NCBI RefSeq assembly: GCF_000327285.1 | Contig: NZ_HE998568.1 | Span: 925,321-989,320 of the forward strand | DNA: 64,000 nucleotides | Direction of reading: 5' to 3' | Origin: Holdemania massiliensis AP2 | Lineage (GTDB): Bacteria; Bacillota_I; Bacilli_A; Erysipelotrichales; Erysipelotrichaceae | Part shown: positions 25,587 through 35,400 of the stretch, one piece after another | How positions within the stretch are numbered: the stretch's first letter is position 1 | Layout of the letters: each line of letters opens with the position of its first letter | Position numbers and translations under genes: made by a program | Notes under the pieces: model-generated | What the model was told of the DNA's origin: nothing | Seen by the model: only the letters and a program-made list of their open reading frames with translations | Databases searched by the model: none

Positions 25587-26515
25587 CAGGATTCAATCTC
25601 CTTTCGTTTGGTAATCGACGTCTGAATTACGGAAACCACGACCAGAACCACAAACAGCATAACGGCGCGGGCCTGGCCCTCAGCCATCAGGTTGTTGACG
25701 GAAGCGGTGTTGTAAATGTTGACGGAAATCAGCTCTGTGGCCTTGATCGCCTGTCCCTGCCAGAGCATCGACGGGCCGCCGTTGGTCAGCGACATGACGA
25801 CGTCATACGATTTAAAGCTGCTGCTGAGGGTTAAGAACAGCGCGACGGTAAAGGCCGGCATGATCATCGGAATGGTGATGTGGCGCAGCCGCTGCCAGGC
25901 GTTCGCGCCGTCGAGATCGGCGGATTCCAGCAGCTCCTTCGGCACATTCTGCAAAGCCGTGTAATAGATCATCATGATATAGCCGGCGTACTGCCAGGTT
26001 CCCGCGATGACCAAGGCCAGCACTGCCAGCTTTGGATCGGTCAGAAAGAAGGTGTTCGCCAAGAGCGAAATACCGTAGTTCTCGCCGATGCTGATCAGGA
26101 CATTGTTGAAGATGAACTGCCAGATGTAGCCCAGAACAATGCCGCCGATCAAGTTCGGCAGGAAGAAGCCGGTCCGATAAATATTTCTTCCCTTGATCTT
26201 GGAAGAAACCAACAAGGCCAGTGAGAAAGCCACAACGTTGACCGAGATGAAGTTGATCAGCGCAAAGACAATCGTGATCATGGATGAATATTGGAAACGA
26301 ATATCCTTAATACTGTTGATATAATTCTGCAGACCCACGAAATCAAATCCGCTCTGTGTAATGCCCGTCCAGTTGGTCAGAGAAAAGTAAATTCCCATAA
26401 AGAACGGAACGGCAATGACCAGCAGAAAGGACAGCAGCGCCGGCGCCAGAAACAACATGTACGTCAGCCGATCCGCCCTCTTTCGGGAAGTCAGCGTTTT
26501 CTTTTTTGCAGCCAT
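25586..26515 (-). CDS. Carbohydrate ABC transporter permease, MalF type
   Basis: 309 residues with six predicted helices. The EAA loop PKELLESADLDGANAWQRL is near residue 205. The Lys/Arg-rich N terminus (MAAKKKTLTSRKRADR) is cytoplasmic. It shares one base with the next permease gene. It is separated from the binding-protein gene by a stem-loop that may lower permease expression. Confidence 0.92.
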   Translation of the reverse strand: MAAKKKTLTSRKRADRLTYMLFLAPALLSFLLVIAVPFFMGIYFSLTNWTGITQSGFDFVGLQNYINSIKDIRFQYSSMITIVFALINFISVNVVAFSLALLVSSKIKGRNIYRTGFFLPNLIGGIVLGYIWQFIFNNVLISIGENYGISLLANTFFLTDPKLAVLALVIAGTWQYAGYIMMIYYTALQNVPKELLESADLDGANAWQRLRHITIPMIMPAFTVALFLTLSSSFKSYDVVMSLTNGGPSMLWQGQAIKATELISVNIYNTASVNNLMAEGQARAVMLFVVLVVVSVIQTSITKRKEIES

Positions 26516-26534
26516 GGAACATTCCCCTTTCTTA

Positions 26535-26570
26535 AAGAAAAGAGGGCAGACGAGTTCCGCTCGCCTACCC
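26535..26570 (-). terminator. Intercistronic stem-loop between binding protein and permeases
   Basis: On the minus strand GGGTAGGCGAG pairs with CTCGTCTGCCC (11 bp, two G-U) around CGGAA, followed by TCTTTTC. It is likely a partial terminator or a 3' stabiliser of the binding-protein message, as in maltose-type operons. Confidence 0.6.
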
Positions 26571-26587
26571 CCTCAGCCTACTTGTTC

Positions 26588-27880
26588 TTATTTTCCCAAT
26601 GTTGCGATGGCATCCGCAAACATCTGGATGAATGTTGCTTTGTCAATATTGCCTAATGCAAACTGACCATAGATCGGACCTAAGGTATTCATATTGAATC
26701 CATCCGGCAGGGAATACTGGTTGGTGAAGCTGTAAGCCGTACCGCCCTGTTCAATCCAATCCGCCAGCGCTGAAGACAGCGGGCCCGTTGGACGATGCGT
26801 ATTGTTTTCAAATGCAGAAACCAGACCGACTTCTTCCGTCATCATCTTCTGGCCTTCTTCGCTGAAGCACAGATCATTCAAGAATTTCTTAGCCAGATCC
26901 AGATTCGCGGAATCTTTATTCAGGCAGTACCAGGAAGGCGCGCCCGCAAACAGTCCGTTTGTCTCTTCAGCGCCTAAAGGAGCATGTGGCGCAAAGCCCA
27001 TTTTGAATGTTCCGCCTGCTTCAAGAACCGGCTGATCAGCCCATGTTCCCTGATGCAGGAAAGCATATTTTCCAGCGCCGAATTCCGCCATCTGTTCATC
27101 ATTGGAATTGACGGTCAGCATCTTCTTATCTGTGTAGTTAAACAGCAATTCAACCCAATCAGCATAGGTGGACAAACGCGCTGCGTCCACTTCACCCTTT
27201 AACGCCATATCTGTAACGGATGTATCGTCATAAGCCAAACCGGATGACAGGTAACCCGCAAAGTTATGATTGCCTAAAACCCAAGTTGAACCTTCAGCAC
27301 TAACTAAGGAAACAACTGCAGTCAGACCCAGTTCATCCTTCATGCCGTCAATTTTAGCAAACGCTTCTTCATAAGCCGGCAAATTCGTCAATGTCTTCGG
27401 ATCCACACCTGCTTTTTCCAGAATTTCTGCGTTGTAAGCTAAGCCATAGCCTTCAACCGCAACCGGATAGCCGTAAACTTTGCCGTCCTGGACAAATTCA
27501 TACTGTGTCTGATCGACCCAAGCTTCGCCATCCATCGGTTCCATGATGTCCTTATACAGATTATAGCCTGTGATGCCTTCGATGACGAAGATATCCGGCG
27601 TTTCCCCCGCATTGATATCCGCTTTCATCGCCGCGCCGTAATCACAGCTGCCGGTGCAGGTTTTTACGACAACCTTCACGCCGTTGTCGGCGCCCCACTT
27701 TTCTGCATAATCCTGCATCGGCGTGGTAACTTCCGCTTTGTTCTGATAAACGATTAACGTTTTGGCTGCGTCTGTGCCGGAATTTCCTCCGTCATTTCCG
27801 CTTCCTCCGCCATTGCTGCCGCAGGCTGACACAGTTAAAGCCATGGCCAGCATCGCGGCTAACGCTACTAATTTCTTCAT
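26588..27880 (-). CDS. ABC transporter sugar-binding lipoprotein
   Basis: 430 residues, solute-binding protein of the CUT1 importer. The lipoprotein signal is LAAMLAMALTVSAC, with the lipidated Cys at 20, followed by a Gly/Asn-rich linker. The mature part has the family-1 layout, including FGAGKYAFLHQGTW and the C-terminal hinge region. AGGAGG stands ahead of the ATG. It is the first gene of the importer, directly behind a consensus promoter with a cre site, and should be the most strongly expressed. Confidence 0.92.
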   Translation of the reverse strand: MKKLVALAAMLAMALTVSACGSNGGGSGNDGGNSGTDAAKTLIVYQNKAEVTTPMQDYAEKWGADNGVKVVVKTCTGSCDYGAAMKADINAGETPDIFVIEGITGYNLYKDIMEPMDGEAWVDQTQYEFVQDGKVYGYPVAVEGYGLAYNAEILEKAGVDPKTLTNLPAYEEAFAKIDGMKDELGLTAVVSLVSAEGSTWVLGNHNFAGYLSSGLAYDDTSVTDMALKGEVDAARLSTYADWVELLFNYTDKKMLTVNSNDEQMAEFGAGKYAFLHQGTWADQPVLEAGGTFKMGFAPHAPLGAEETNGLFAGAPSWYCLNKDSANLDLAKKFLNDLCFSEEGQKMMTEEVGLVSAFENNTHRPTGPLSSALADWIEQGGTAYSFTNQYSLPDGFNMNTLGPIYGQFALGNIDKATFIQMFADAIATLGK

Positions 27881-27915
27881 ACGATGATTTTCCTCCTTCG
27901 TACCTTTCTTCTTTA

Positions 27916-27944
27916 ATTATAATTGTAAGCGTTTGCATATTCAA
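27916..27944 (-). promoter_or_regulatory. Sigma-A promoter of the importer with embedded cre site
   Basis: On the minus strand TTGAAT (27944-27939), 17-bp spacer, TATAAT (27921-27916). The spacer contains TGTAAGCGTTTGCA (27924-27937), which fits the cre consensus fully. CcpA binding there would exclude RNA polymerase. Confidence 0.85.
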
Positions 27945-28051
27945 CCCCAAGGAGTTATTTTTGCTTTCAAAACATAATCTTATCTACCTTGTCAGTCAAA
28001 ATTTCCTGAAAACATATCCGTTCTTTTCAATGTAAGCAAATCCTTTTTTTC

Positions 28052-30154
28052 TCATTTCATAAATTCAGAGTCCGAACATTCCCATTGGTTCATCATCTCT
28101 CCCCGCAAGGTCTTCACCCCCTGAAATGCATGCCAGCACCCGTTCAGCTGCAGGGATTTTTCCGCTTTTCGGCGCGTCAATGTCAAATGATGAAGCGTGA
28201 CATCCAGTTTGATTTCACTGCCGTCAAACAGTTCAATCCAGCGGGTCGCAAAACCTTGCCACGAAGGAGGAACATGGATATTCAAGGTCAGCGTGCGGGT
28301 GATCGGGTTCATCTTCATCCCCGCCAGCATCTCGATCAGCGCCGACGCCGCGCAGGCACTTTCCCACGGCCGCTGCCCGCCGGAATACCCGATCATCGTT
28401 TTTTCCTGCAGTTGATAATATTCGCAAAACAAGCCGAACGGCGACGCCATTTTACCTAAATCGTCACAGACTTCCAGCATCGCTGGATCTTTTAGCTGAC
28501 ACAGCGCGCTCAGCAGCATCGCCGGCATCATTCCTGTGCAGCGATCCTCCCGATTCCGGCTTCGATACGGTCTAACCGCCTCCTTCTTCACCCGTTCAAC
28601 CCCAGATCGGCCCAAGCGTTTCCACGGCTCATTCATATTGATCCAGTAGGGCATTAACAGCACGTCGCTGATCCAGTCCGGCTGGGATTGACTGATCTGA
28701 AAATACTGTCCTTCCTGACAATAATTCTGTTTCACAAGCGCTTCGCTCACCTGTGCTAAGCGTTGTTCAAACAAGGCCGCGTCGGCATTTTGATTCAGCT
28801 TCTCTGCCAGCTCCGTCATCCCCTGACAGTTTTTCAGATAGAGAAAACAGGAATCGGTGAAATCCGCTTCCTTACCCAGTCCGCTGATATGCACATAGGT
28901 TTCATCCCCGCTGCCGGAAAGCAGCGAAGCTTCAGAAAGCGATTGACACAAAACGTTATAGCGCAGAAGCGGATACGCCTCAGCCGCAAAGTCGAGATCC
29001 TGAGTGAGCTGAACATAATCCAGAACAAACAGATTGATATAGCTGGGCAGTTCCGTCTTCTCCCATTCCGTTGACATCGGTGGAAAAGGCTGCTGCGCAA
29101 AAGACCGCTGCGGCGTTATCGGATCATAGGCATTTTGAATTCCAAATTGACTTTCAAAGTCGAGATATGTCTGACAGATCCGCTTCATTTCCGAATGATT
29201 TAAACATTGCTGATGAAACCGGAAAATCCCATATTGATCCCGGATGTAATTCATGGGATAGATAAAACTTTGCGCTAAACCTGCTCCATTCGCAGCCGTC
29301 ACAGCCTGAATCAGATCCTCCGTTCCCTGCAAGATTTTCACAAGCGGATCTGAAGGCAAGGCCCTCGGCGTCAGAAACCGATCCTGCTGCTTCCGTAAGC
29401 AGCGGCGCTGCAGTTCGTCACTGCTCAATTTTGCCAGCTGGGCTGCAGAAGCGGATGCGGCTTCCCGGTTCAAGCTCAGACAACTGACCAGTGAAACCGG
29501 ATGATCCGGTTCAAGCTGAAGTCTGAATCCGGTTGGATCCACGCAAACCGGCGCATTGCACTGAACAGCCAGATAACGCGGCTTCCCCGCATAGCAATAA
29601 GCATTGGAAATATCCTGAAACAACCGGCGGGGCGCCCCCTGAAAGATCAGCTGTTCATCCTGAACCTGCACGAATTGATCTGGCTCGACTGAGGGCGCAT
29701 ACAGTTCGCTTTCCGGCTCCACCGGCGTACCTTCCCACCAGAGAAACTCACCATTGCGCGGGTCGGCTTCGATTCGGACACGCACTGCCAAAGCCGCGGT
29801 TGAGCGCAGGGTCCGTATCCAGACGCTGTCGCTGACAAATACCCCGTCCTCCACCCGCACCGAAGCCTCTCTTCCCTGACACAGCACATGATAGAATGCG
29901 CACTCCGCATCCGGCATGCCTGCCCTTTCTTCCGTCCACGGTTCTTGAGCCTCGATGGTAAAGCCAAAAGCCAGATTATTGCAGACATAATCCGGGCCGC
30001 TTACTGCCGCCACCGCCGTTTTGCTGCACGGATGGTCGGTCAGCACCGGTTTTCCATGACGCTGGATTTCTACACCCAGTCCGGCTGTGATCAATACCTG
30101 ACCATTGCCGATCACATATCCATTTTCCAGCTTTGTATCCCTGTTCTTTTGCAT
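28052..30154 (-). CDS. Uncharacterised glycosidase-like protein, (alpha/alpha)6 type
   Basis: 700 residues, no signal peptide, no membrane helix. The N-terminal 270 residues look like a beta-sandwich, and the rest, from about 300, is helical with PMNYIRDQYGIFRFHQQCL, a motif seen in alpha/alpha toroid glycosidases of the glucoamylase/amylo-glucosidase kind. GYSGGQRPWESACAASALIE near residue 610 is also typical. A distal SWQGFATRWIELFDG strand may be a beta domain. The ATG at 30154 follows AGAAAGGAAG; the frame opens earlier to 30232. It precedes the importer gene by 170 bp and likely acts on the imported sugar. I do not know its substrate. Confidence 0.6.
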   Translation of the reverse strand: MQKNRDTKLENGYVIGNGQVLITAGLGVEIQRHGKPVLTDHPCSKTAVAAVSGPDYVCNNLAFGFTIEAQEPWTEERAGMPDAECAFYHVLCQGREASVRVEDGVFVSDSVWIRTLRSTAALAVRVRIEADPRNGEFLWWEGTPVEPESELYAPSVEPDQFVQVQDEQLIFQGAPRRLFQDISNAYCYAGKPRYLAVQCNAPVCVDPTGFRLQLEPDHPVSLVSCLSLNREAASASAAQLAKLSSDELQRRCLRKQQDRFLTPRALPSDPLVKILQGTEDLIQAVTAANGAGLAQSFIYPMNYIRDQYGIFRFHQQCLNHSEMKRICQTYLDFESQFGIQNAYDPITPQRSFAQQPFPPMSTEWEKTELPSYINLFVLDYVQLTQDLDFAAEAYPLLRYNVLCQSLSEASLLSGSGDETYVHISGLGKEADFTDSCFLYLKNCQGMTELAEKLNQNADAALFEQRLAQVSEALVKQNYCQEGQYFQISQSQPDWISDVLLMPYWINMNEPWKRLGRSGVERVKKEAVRPYRSRNREDRCTGMMPAMLLSALCQLKDPAMLEVCDDLGKMASPFGLFCEYYQLQEKTMIGYSGGQRPWESACAASALIEMLAGMKMNPITRTLTLNIHVPPSWQGFATRWIELFDGSEIKLDVTLHHLTLTRRKAEKSLQLNGCWHAFQGVKTLRGEMMNQWECSDSEFMK

Positions 30155-30432
30155 GGTGCACTTCCTTTCTGCCAGCATGGCTTCTTCACCCAACCTCATG
30201 TTTCTGATTGATCGGTAATCCCTTGATCTCACCGGACTGTTTGACCCACTTCAAAACACGGTCATGAACAATCCTGACAGAATGAGCCATTCCCTATGCC
30301 TTTTATAGATCATACCATATTCAATTTGATCAGGAATGGAATTTCCGGGTTTTCTTCTGCCGCCGTCTTTCTTGGTTCAGATATTTCGCGATGCATCATC
30401 TGCTCTTCTGATCGTTCTTTCAGCAAATCCAC
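30155..30432. other. Intergenic stretch between gapA and the glycosidase-like gene
   Basis: About 280 bp. A minus-strand TATGAT box near 30313 could belong to a weak promoter of the 28052 gene, without a clear -35. Nothing else is seen. Confidence 0.4.
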
Positions 30433-30464
30433 AAAAAAATGAGCCGACATTGCATCAGCTCATT
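30433..30464 (-). terminator. gapA terminator
   Basis: AATGAGC (30438-30444) pairs with GCTCATT (30458-30464), extended inward by three pairs including a G-U, then T7 on the minus strand. Confidence 0.85.
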
Positions 30465-30489
30465 CTTCTTTATTCTGTGTTGTTCGCTC

Positions 30490-31500
30490 TTACAGTTCAG
30501 CGAAGTATTTGATTGTACGAACCATCTGGCTTGTGTAGCTGTTTTCGTTATCGTACCAAGAAACAACCTGAACCTGATAGGTTTCGTCATCAATCTTTGT
30601 AACCATGGTCTGTGTTGCATCAAACAGAGAACCATAAGTGATACCGATGATATCGCTGGAAACCAGTTCTTCTTCAGTATAACCGAAAGAAGCGTTAGCC
30701 GCAGCCTTCATGGCAGCATTGATGCCTTCTTTTGTGACGTCTTTGCCCTTAACAACCGCAACCAGCAGAGTTGTTGAACCTGTCGGAACCGGTACACGCT
30801 GAGCCGAACCGATCAGCTTGCCGTTCAGTTCTGGAATAACCAGACCGATCGCCTTCGCAGCACCTGTGCTGTTTGGAACGATGTTGATGGCAGCCGCGCG
30901 GGCACGACGCAGATCCCCTTTGCGCTGAGGGCCGTCCAGAGTCATCTGATCGCCTGTGTAAGCATGAACTGTGGTCATGATACCGCTGACGATTGGAGCA
31001 TATTTGTTCAATGTGTTCGCCATTGGAGCTAAGCAGTTTGTCGTGCAGGAAGCAGCGGAAATAACTGTGTCTTCCTTTGTCAGAACGTCTTCGTTAACGC
31101 CGAAGACAACGGTCGGCAGATCGTTTCCAGCAGGAGCGGAAATAACGACTTTCTTAGCGCCAGCTTCGATATGAGCGGAAGCCTTCGCTTTCGATGTATA
31201 GAAGCCTGTGCATTCCAGAACAACATCGACACCCAGTTCACCCCAAGGCAGTTCTTTCGCATCAGCCTTAGCATAGATTTCGATTTCATGTCCGTCAACG
31301 ACGATTGAAGATTCCTTCGCTTCAACGGTATGGCCTGTGAAAGGGCCCTGAGCTGAATCATATTTCAACAGATGAGCTAACATTCTAGGGCTTGTCAGAT
31401 CGTTGATGGCTACAACTTCATAACCTTCGGCAACAAACATCTGGCGGAAAGCAAGACGTCCGATGCGTCCAAAACCATTAATCGCAACTTTTACTGTCAT
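30490..31500 (-). CDS. gapA: Glyceraldehyde-3-phosphate dehydrogenase
   Basis: Glycolytic enzyme oxidising glyceraldehyde-3-P to 1,3-bisphosphoglycerate, 336 residues, cytoplasmic. NAD-binding INGFGRIGR at the N terminus, catalytic Cys in [12 protein letters not shown] near residue 153, and the conserved [14 protein letters not shown] at the end. AINDLT after the second strand suits NAD rather than NADP. I chose the ATG at 31500 with GGAGGTCTATAAA upstream over the frame to 31557. A perfect promoter and a terminator bound it, so it is a one-gene unit, without pgk or tpi nearby. Confidence 0.97.
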   Translation of the reverse strand: MTVKVAINGFGRIGRLAFRQMFVAEGYEVVAINDLTSPRMLAHLLKYDSAQGPFTGHTVEAKESSIVVDGHEIEIYAKADAKELPWGELGVDVVLECTGFYTSKAKASAHIEAGAKKVVISAPAGNDLPTVVFGVNEDVLTKEDTVISAASCTTNCLAPMANTLNKYAPIVSGIMTTVHAYTGDQMTLDGPQRKGDLRRARAAAINIVPNSTGAAKAIGLVIPELNGKLIGSAQRVPVPTGSTTLLVAVVKGKDVTKEGINAAMKAAANASFGYTEEELVSSDIIGITYGSLFDATQTMVTKIDDETYQVQVVSWYDNENSYTSQMVRTIKYFAEL

Positions 31501-31528
31501 TTTATAGACCTCCTTATGACACGACTTA

Positions 31529-31557
31529 ATTATAGTGTTTAAGGCGTTAAATGTCAA
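31529..31557 (-). promoter_or_regulatory. Consensus sigma-A promoter of gapA
   Basis: TTGACA (31557-31552), 17-bp spacer, TATAAT (31534-31529) on the minus strand, matching the consensus fully. It suggests high constitutive expression. Confidence 0.92.
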
Positions 31558-31666
31558 TTGTGAATGACTTCACTTAGCCATTTTCACGATTGCTTTACAA
31601 TTTTTTGATTCCCAAGTATTGACGGGCTGAATTCTGGCATACTGTAAAAGGAAAGGAGTCTTCTCC

Positions 31667-32248
31667 ATGACCTTAATTCCTACGATTATTGAACAGTCCG
31701 CCCGCAGCGAGCGGGCTTACGATCTGATCTCCTGCCTGCTGAAAGAGCGGATCATCCTGCTGACCGCACCGATCGACGATACGGTATCCGGCAACCTGTG
31801 CGCCCAGCTTTTATATCTGGCCTCCCGCTCAGGTCAGGATATTCAGCTGTATATCAATTCCCCTGGCGGCAGCGTCAGCGCCGGTTTGGCGATTTATGAT
31901 ACGATGCGCTTAATTCGCTGCGATGTTTCCACCATCTGCATGGGCATGGCCGCCAGCATGGCAGCCGTTTTGTTAGCCGGAGGCACCCGCGGCAAACGCT
32001 TCGCCCTGCCCAACAGTGAAATCATGATCCATCAACCCTTAGGCGGTGTTCAGGGACAAGCCGCTGATGTGAAGATCGCCGCCGAGCATATTCTCCAGAT
32101 CCGCCAACGGCTCAACACCCTGCTGGCAGCGGATACTGGCCGCAGCCTGAGGGAAATTTCCGAGGACAGCGATCGCGACCGGTATTTCAGTGCTGAGGAA
32201 GCGAAGAATTACGGCCTGATCGACGATCTGGTACACAAGCAGAAGTAA
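31667..32248 (+). CDS. clpP: ATP-dependent Clp protease proteolytic subunit
   Basis: 193 residues, self-compartmentalised serine protease that works with ClpX/ClpC. The catalytic triad is Ser97 in [14 protein letters not shown], His122 in MIHQPLGG, and Asp171 in [29 protein letters not shown] is also conserved. AGGAG precedes the ATG. I see no CtsR box in the short upstream region. It is divergent from gapA and has its own terminator. The sequence is somewhat divergent from the usual ClpP, so it could be a second copy in the genome. Confidence 0.92.
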   Translation: MTLIPTIIEQSARSERAYDLISCLLKERIILLTAPIDDTVSGNLCAQLLYLASRSGQDIQLYINSPGGSVSAGLAIYDTMRLIRCDVSTICMGMAASMAAVLLAGGTRGKRFALPNSEIMIHQPLGGVQGQAADVKIAAEHILQIRQRLNTLLAADTGRSLREISEDSDRDRYFSAEEAKNYGLIDDLVHKQK

Positions 32249-32254
32249 GTCTTT

Positions 32255-32275
32255 CCGCCTTCGGGCGGTTTTTTT
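32255..32275 (+). terminator. clpP terminator
   Basis: CCGCC-TTCG-GGCGG (32255-32268) followed by T7. Confidence 0.92.
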
Positions 32276-32487
32276 GTTATTGACTCAGCTTTTTCCCAAG
32301 CTTTCCAGGAAACGAACGGCGGTTTACGCCTTCCGCAGCGATCTGGAAAGCAGCCTGATTTCAAGCCTTTTCCGCAGTTCTCTTATTTCTGTTTTGTTTT
32401 TCGCCGCTTGCTGGTTTTCCGCCTGAGGTTATGCTATTCTTATGATAATAAAAGACGGATATAAAATTGAAAACGAGGTAGGATAGA

Positions 32488-35400
32488 ATGGAAAATCCCA
32501 CTTTTAGAGTCAGTGAGTTCTTTAAAAAAACGGCCGAGGCGGTATTGCTTCAGCGGGATCTCAAATCATTTAAAACGGTGCTGAATGAAACACTGCTGTG
32601 CCGCGGCGTCGATCGGGAAACGGCGCTGGGTCGCGAAGATCTTCTGCTTTGGCTGAACCGCTATTACCGTCAAACTCCGCAGCCCGTTTCGCTGCATTGG
32701 ATTCACATTGAGGTTGTGCGGAAGCAGCCGCGCCTGTGCGTTTTGTTCGCTGCTTTTCAGCTCGGCTATCCAGACCGTCCCGCGATCCGGATTCAGCTGC
32801 GTCTGGAAGCGGAAACGCCGCGGTTTTCGGTCCTGCTGCTGGATCTGGATCTGCCTTCAGCCTTAAAGCTGCCCAATGCCGGCGTCAGTGCTCCGCAGCC
32901 TTCATTTACAATGCTGGAAGCCGCGATCGATCAGGAAACGGTCGGTGTTTATTGGGAAGAGAACCTGCCGTTGTTCTATATCAGCTCCTCTTTGTTAAAA
33001 GCCTTGAACTTCACCTATGATGAATTTTATCTGCAATGTCAAGGACAACTGGATCTGCTTCTTTATCCCGACGACGTCGGCCCGGCTAAAGCCCAGGCCC
33101 GCCAAGCGCTTCAGCAAGCCAATCAATTTGAACTTACACTGCGTTTAACCCGCCGGGACCGTTCCGTTTTATGGCGGCAGTGCCGGGGTTTCCGCTTTTT
33201 GACCGATCAGGGACGAATCGCAGTGCTGATCTTTTTTTCCGACATTCAAGCGGCGATGCTTCGTCAGAGCGAACTGCAGTCAGAGCTGAATACTCTGCAG
33301 CAGCGAAATGCGGAAATGGCGATGCTGACCGATCATCTGCCCGGCGGTATTTGTCTGGTCCAGGTGGACGACGCGCTGACGCTGCTGTATGCGAATCTGC
33401 GGTTCTATGGGATTCTTCAGCGAAGTGCCGATCAGATCCGCAGCACCTTTCATAATGAACTAAGCCGGCTGATTCCAAAGGAAGATCACAAGCGTGTCCT
33501 GAGTCAGATCAAGGAAGCCTTTGCCGCTGGAAAACCGGGTTTGAAATTTCAGCTGCGGCTGAACGGCGGATCTGGTGTTCAGTATCTATTGATCTATGCC
33601 GCGTTTGCCCAAACCGGCAGTCTTCAGACAATCAACTGCGTAGTCGTGGACATCACCGCCGACAAGCAGCAGGCGCTCCAAAGTCAGGCCAACGACCAGC
33701 GGTTTCAGGTTCTTCTGGATCAAACGGGCTGCCTTTTATTCGACTACAATATCCGGAAAAATGAAATTATTGGAAGTCCGCGGACCTGCGAACGCTATGA
33801 TTTTCCATCACAGCCGGCCAATCCTGAATTTTTCATTGAACAGGGTTATATTCAGCCGCAGTTCAGCGAAGCTTTTCTTATGGTCTTCAGTCAGCTGCGG
33901 CAGGGCGAGAATCATGCCGGCAGCCTGATCAAAACCCGAGGTCATGATGGAATCTATCATTGGACCCAGCTGACATTAACTGCGCTGCACAATGAATACG
34001 GATCCCAGGAGCAGGCTGTCGGCATTCTTGAAGATGTCACGCTGCAGAAGGACGCTGAACTGGCTTATGCCAAGGAACAGCAGTACCGCCAGGCAATCGC
34101 CGCCGGGGCCTGCTTAATGATCGAGATCAATCTCTGCGACAACCTTGTCGAAAAAATCAGCGGCGAATGGAGCTTTTTGATCAGCGAGGCCGTCCAGACC
34201 CCTTACGATCAATTTCAAAAGAACGTCGCCCGCCAGCAGATTCATCCGGATGAGCGGAAAGCCTTCCTTAAGACCTTCAGCCGGGAAGCGATCAAATCCG
34301 CCTACGGTCAGGATCAACGCGAGATCACGCTGCAGTACCGCCGGCTTTCGGAAAAACGCCAGATGGTCTGGGTGGAAACGACCGCGCATATTATTCAGGA
34401 TCCGGCTACCGCGCATTTGAAAGTGCTGTTTTTTATCCGCAACATCGACAAGGAAAAGCGCCATGAACTGATTCTGCAGTATCAGTCCCAGCGGGATTCC
34501 CTGACCGGACTGCTTAACAAAGGCTCCACGGAGGCGCAGATTCAGTCTGTCCTGGAAAGTCATCCGCAGGCGCTGCATGCGCTTCTGATTCTGGATATTG
34601 ATGAGTTCAAGCATATCAACGATACCTTTGGGCATCTCTATGGGGATCAGGTTCTGGCCCGCATCGCCCGGCAGATCCGCGAGGTTTTCCGCGCCGACGA
34701 CGTATTAGGGCGGATCGGCGGCGATGAATTTGCGATCTTTATGAAAAACTGCCGAACGGAACAGATCGTCAAAGAGAAAGCAGAACAGCTGAGTCAGGCC
34801 GTCGCCGCCCTGTTTTCCGGCAGCATCTCCTGCAGCGTCGGCGTTTCTTTTTATTCCAAAGACGGCACTTATTTTTACAAGCTTTATCAAAATGCCGATA
34901 TCGCCCTGTATCAGTCCAAACGCCAAGGGAAAAATCAGGTGCAGTTCTATCTGCCTTCGATGAAGCAGGAAAGCTGGAAGGTCAACAATACCAAGATTGA
35001 CGATCAGCCGGACACGGCGCCGGATGTTTCGATCATCCCGGAGCTGGAGGAACATTTGACCTCACAGCTGCTGGAAGAGCTGAACGACGTGATCTATGTC
35101 AGCGACCCTAACACCTATGAGCTGCTGTTTATCAACCGCACGATTAAAGAGGATCTCAACATCATTGATGATTATATCGGCAAAAAATGCTATGCGGTGC
35201 TGCAGGGACGGGATTCCCCCTGTCCGTTCTGCACCAACAGCAAGCTGAAATTCAATGAGTATTATGTCTGGGAGCACACCAATGAATTGATGAACCGGGA
35301 CTTCATCGTCAAGGATAAGCTGATTCAGTGGCAGGGCCGGACAGCGCGCATGGAATTTGCGATGGACATCGCCGAACACAATCATTTAAGTAAAGAGCTG

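Noticed and set aside
32255..32275. Possible small RNA after clpP
   Set aside because: It is a plain UUCG-loop terminator directly after the stop codon.
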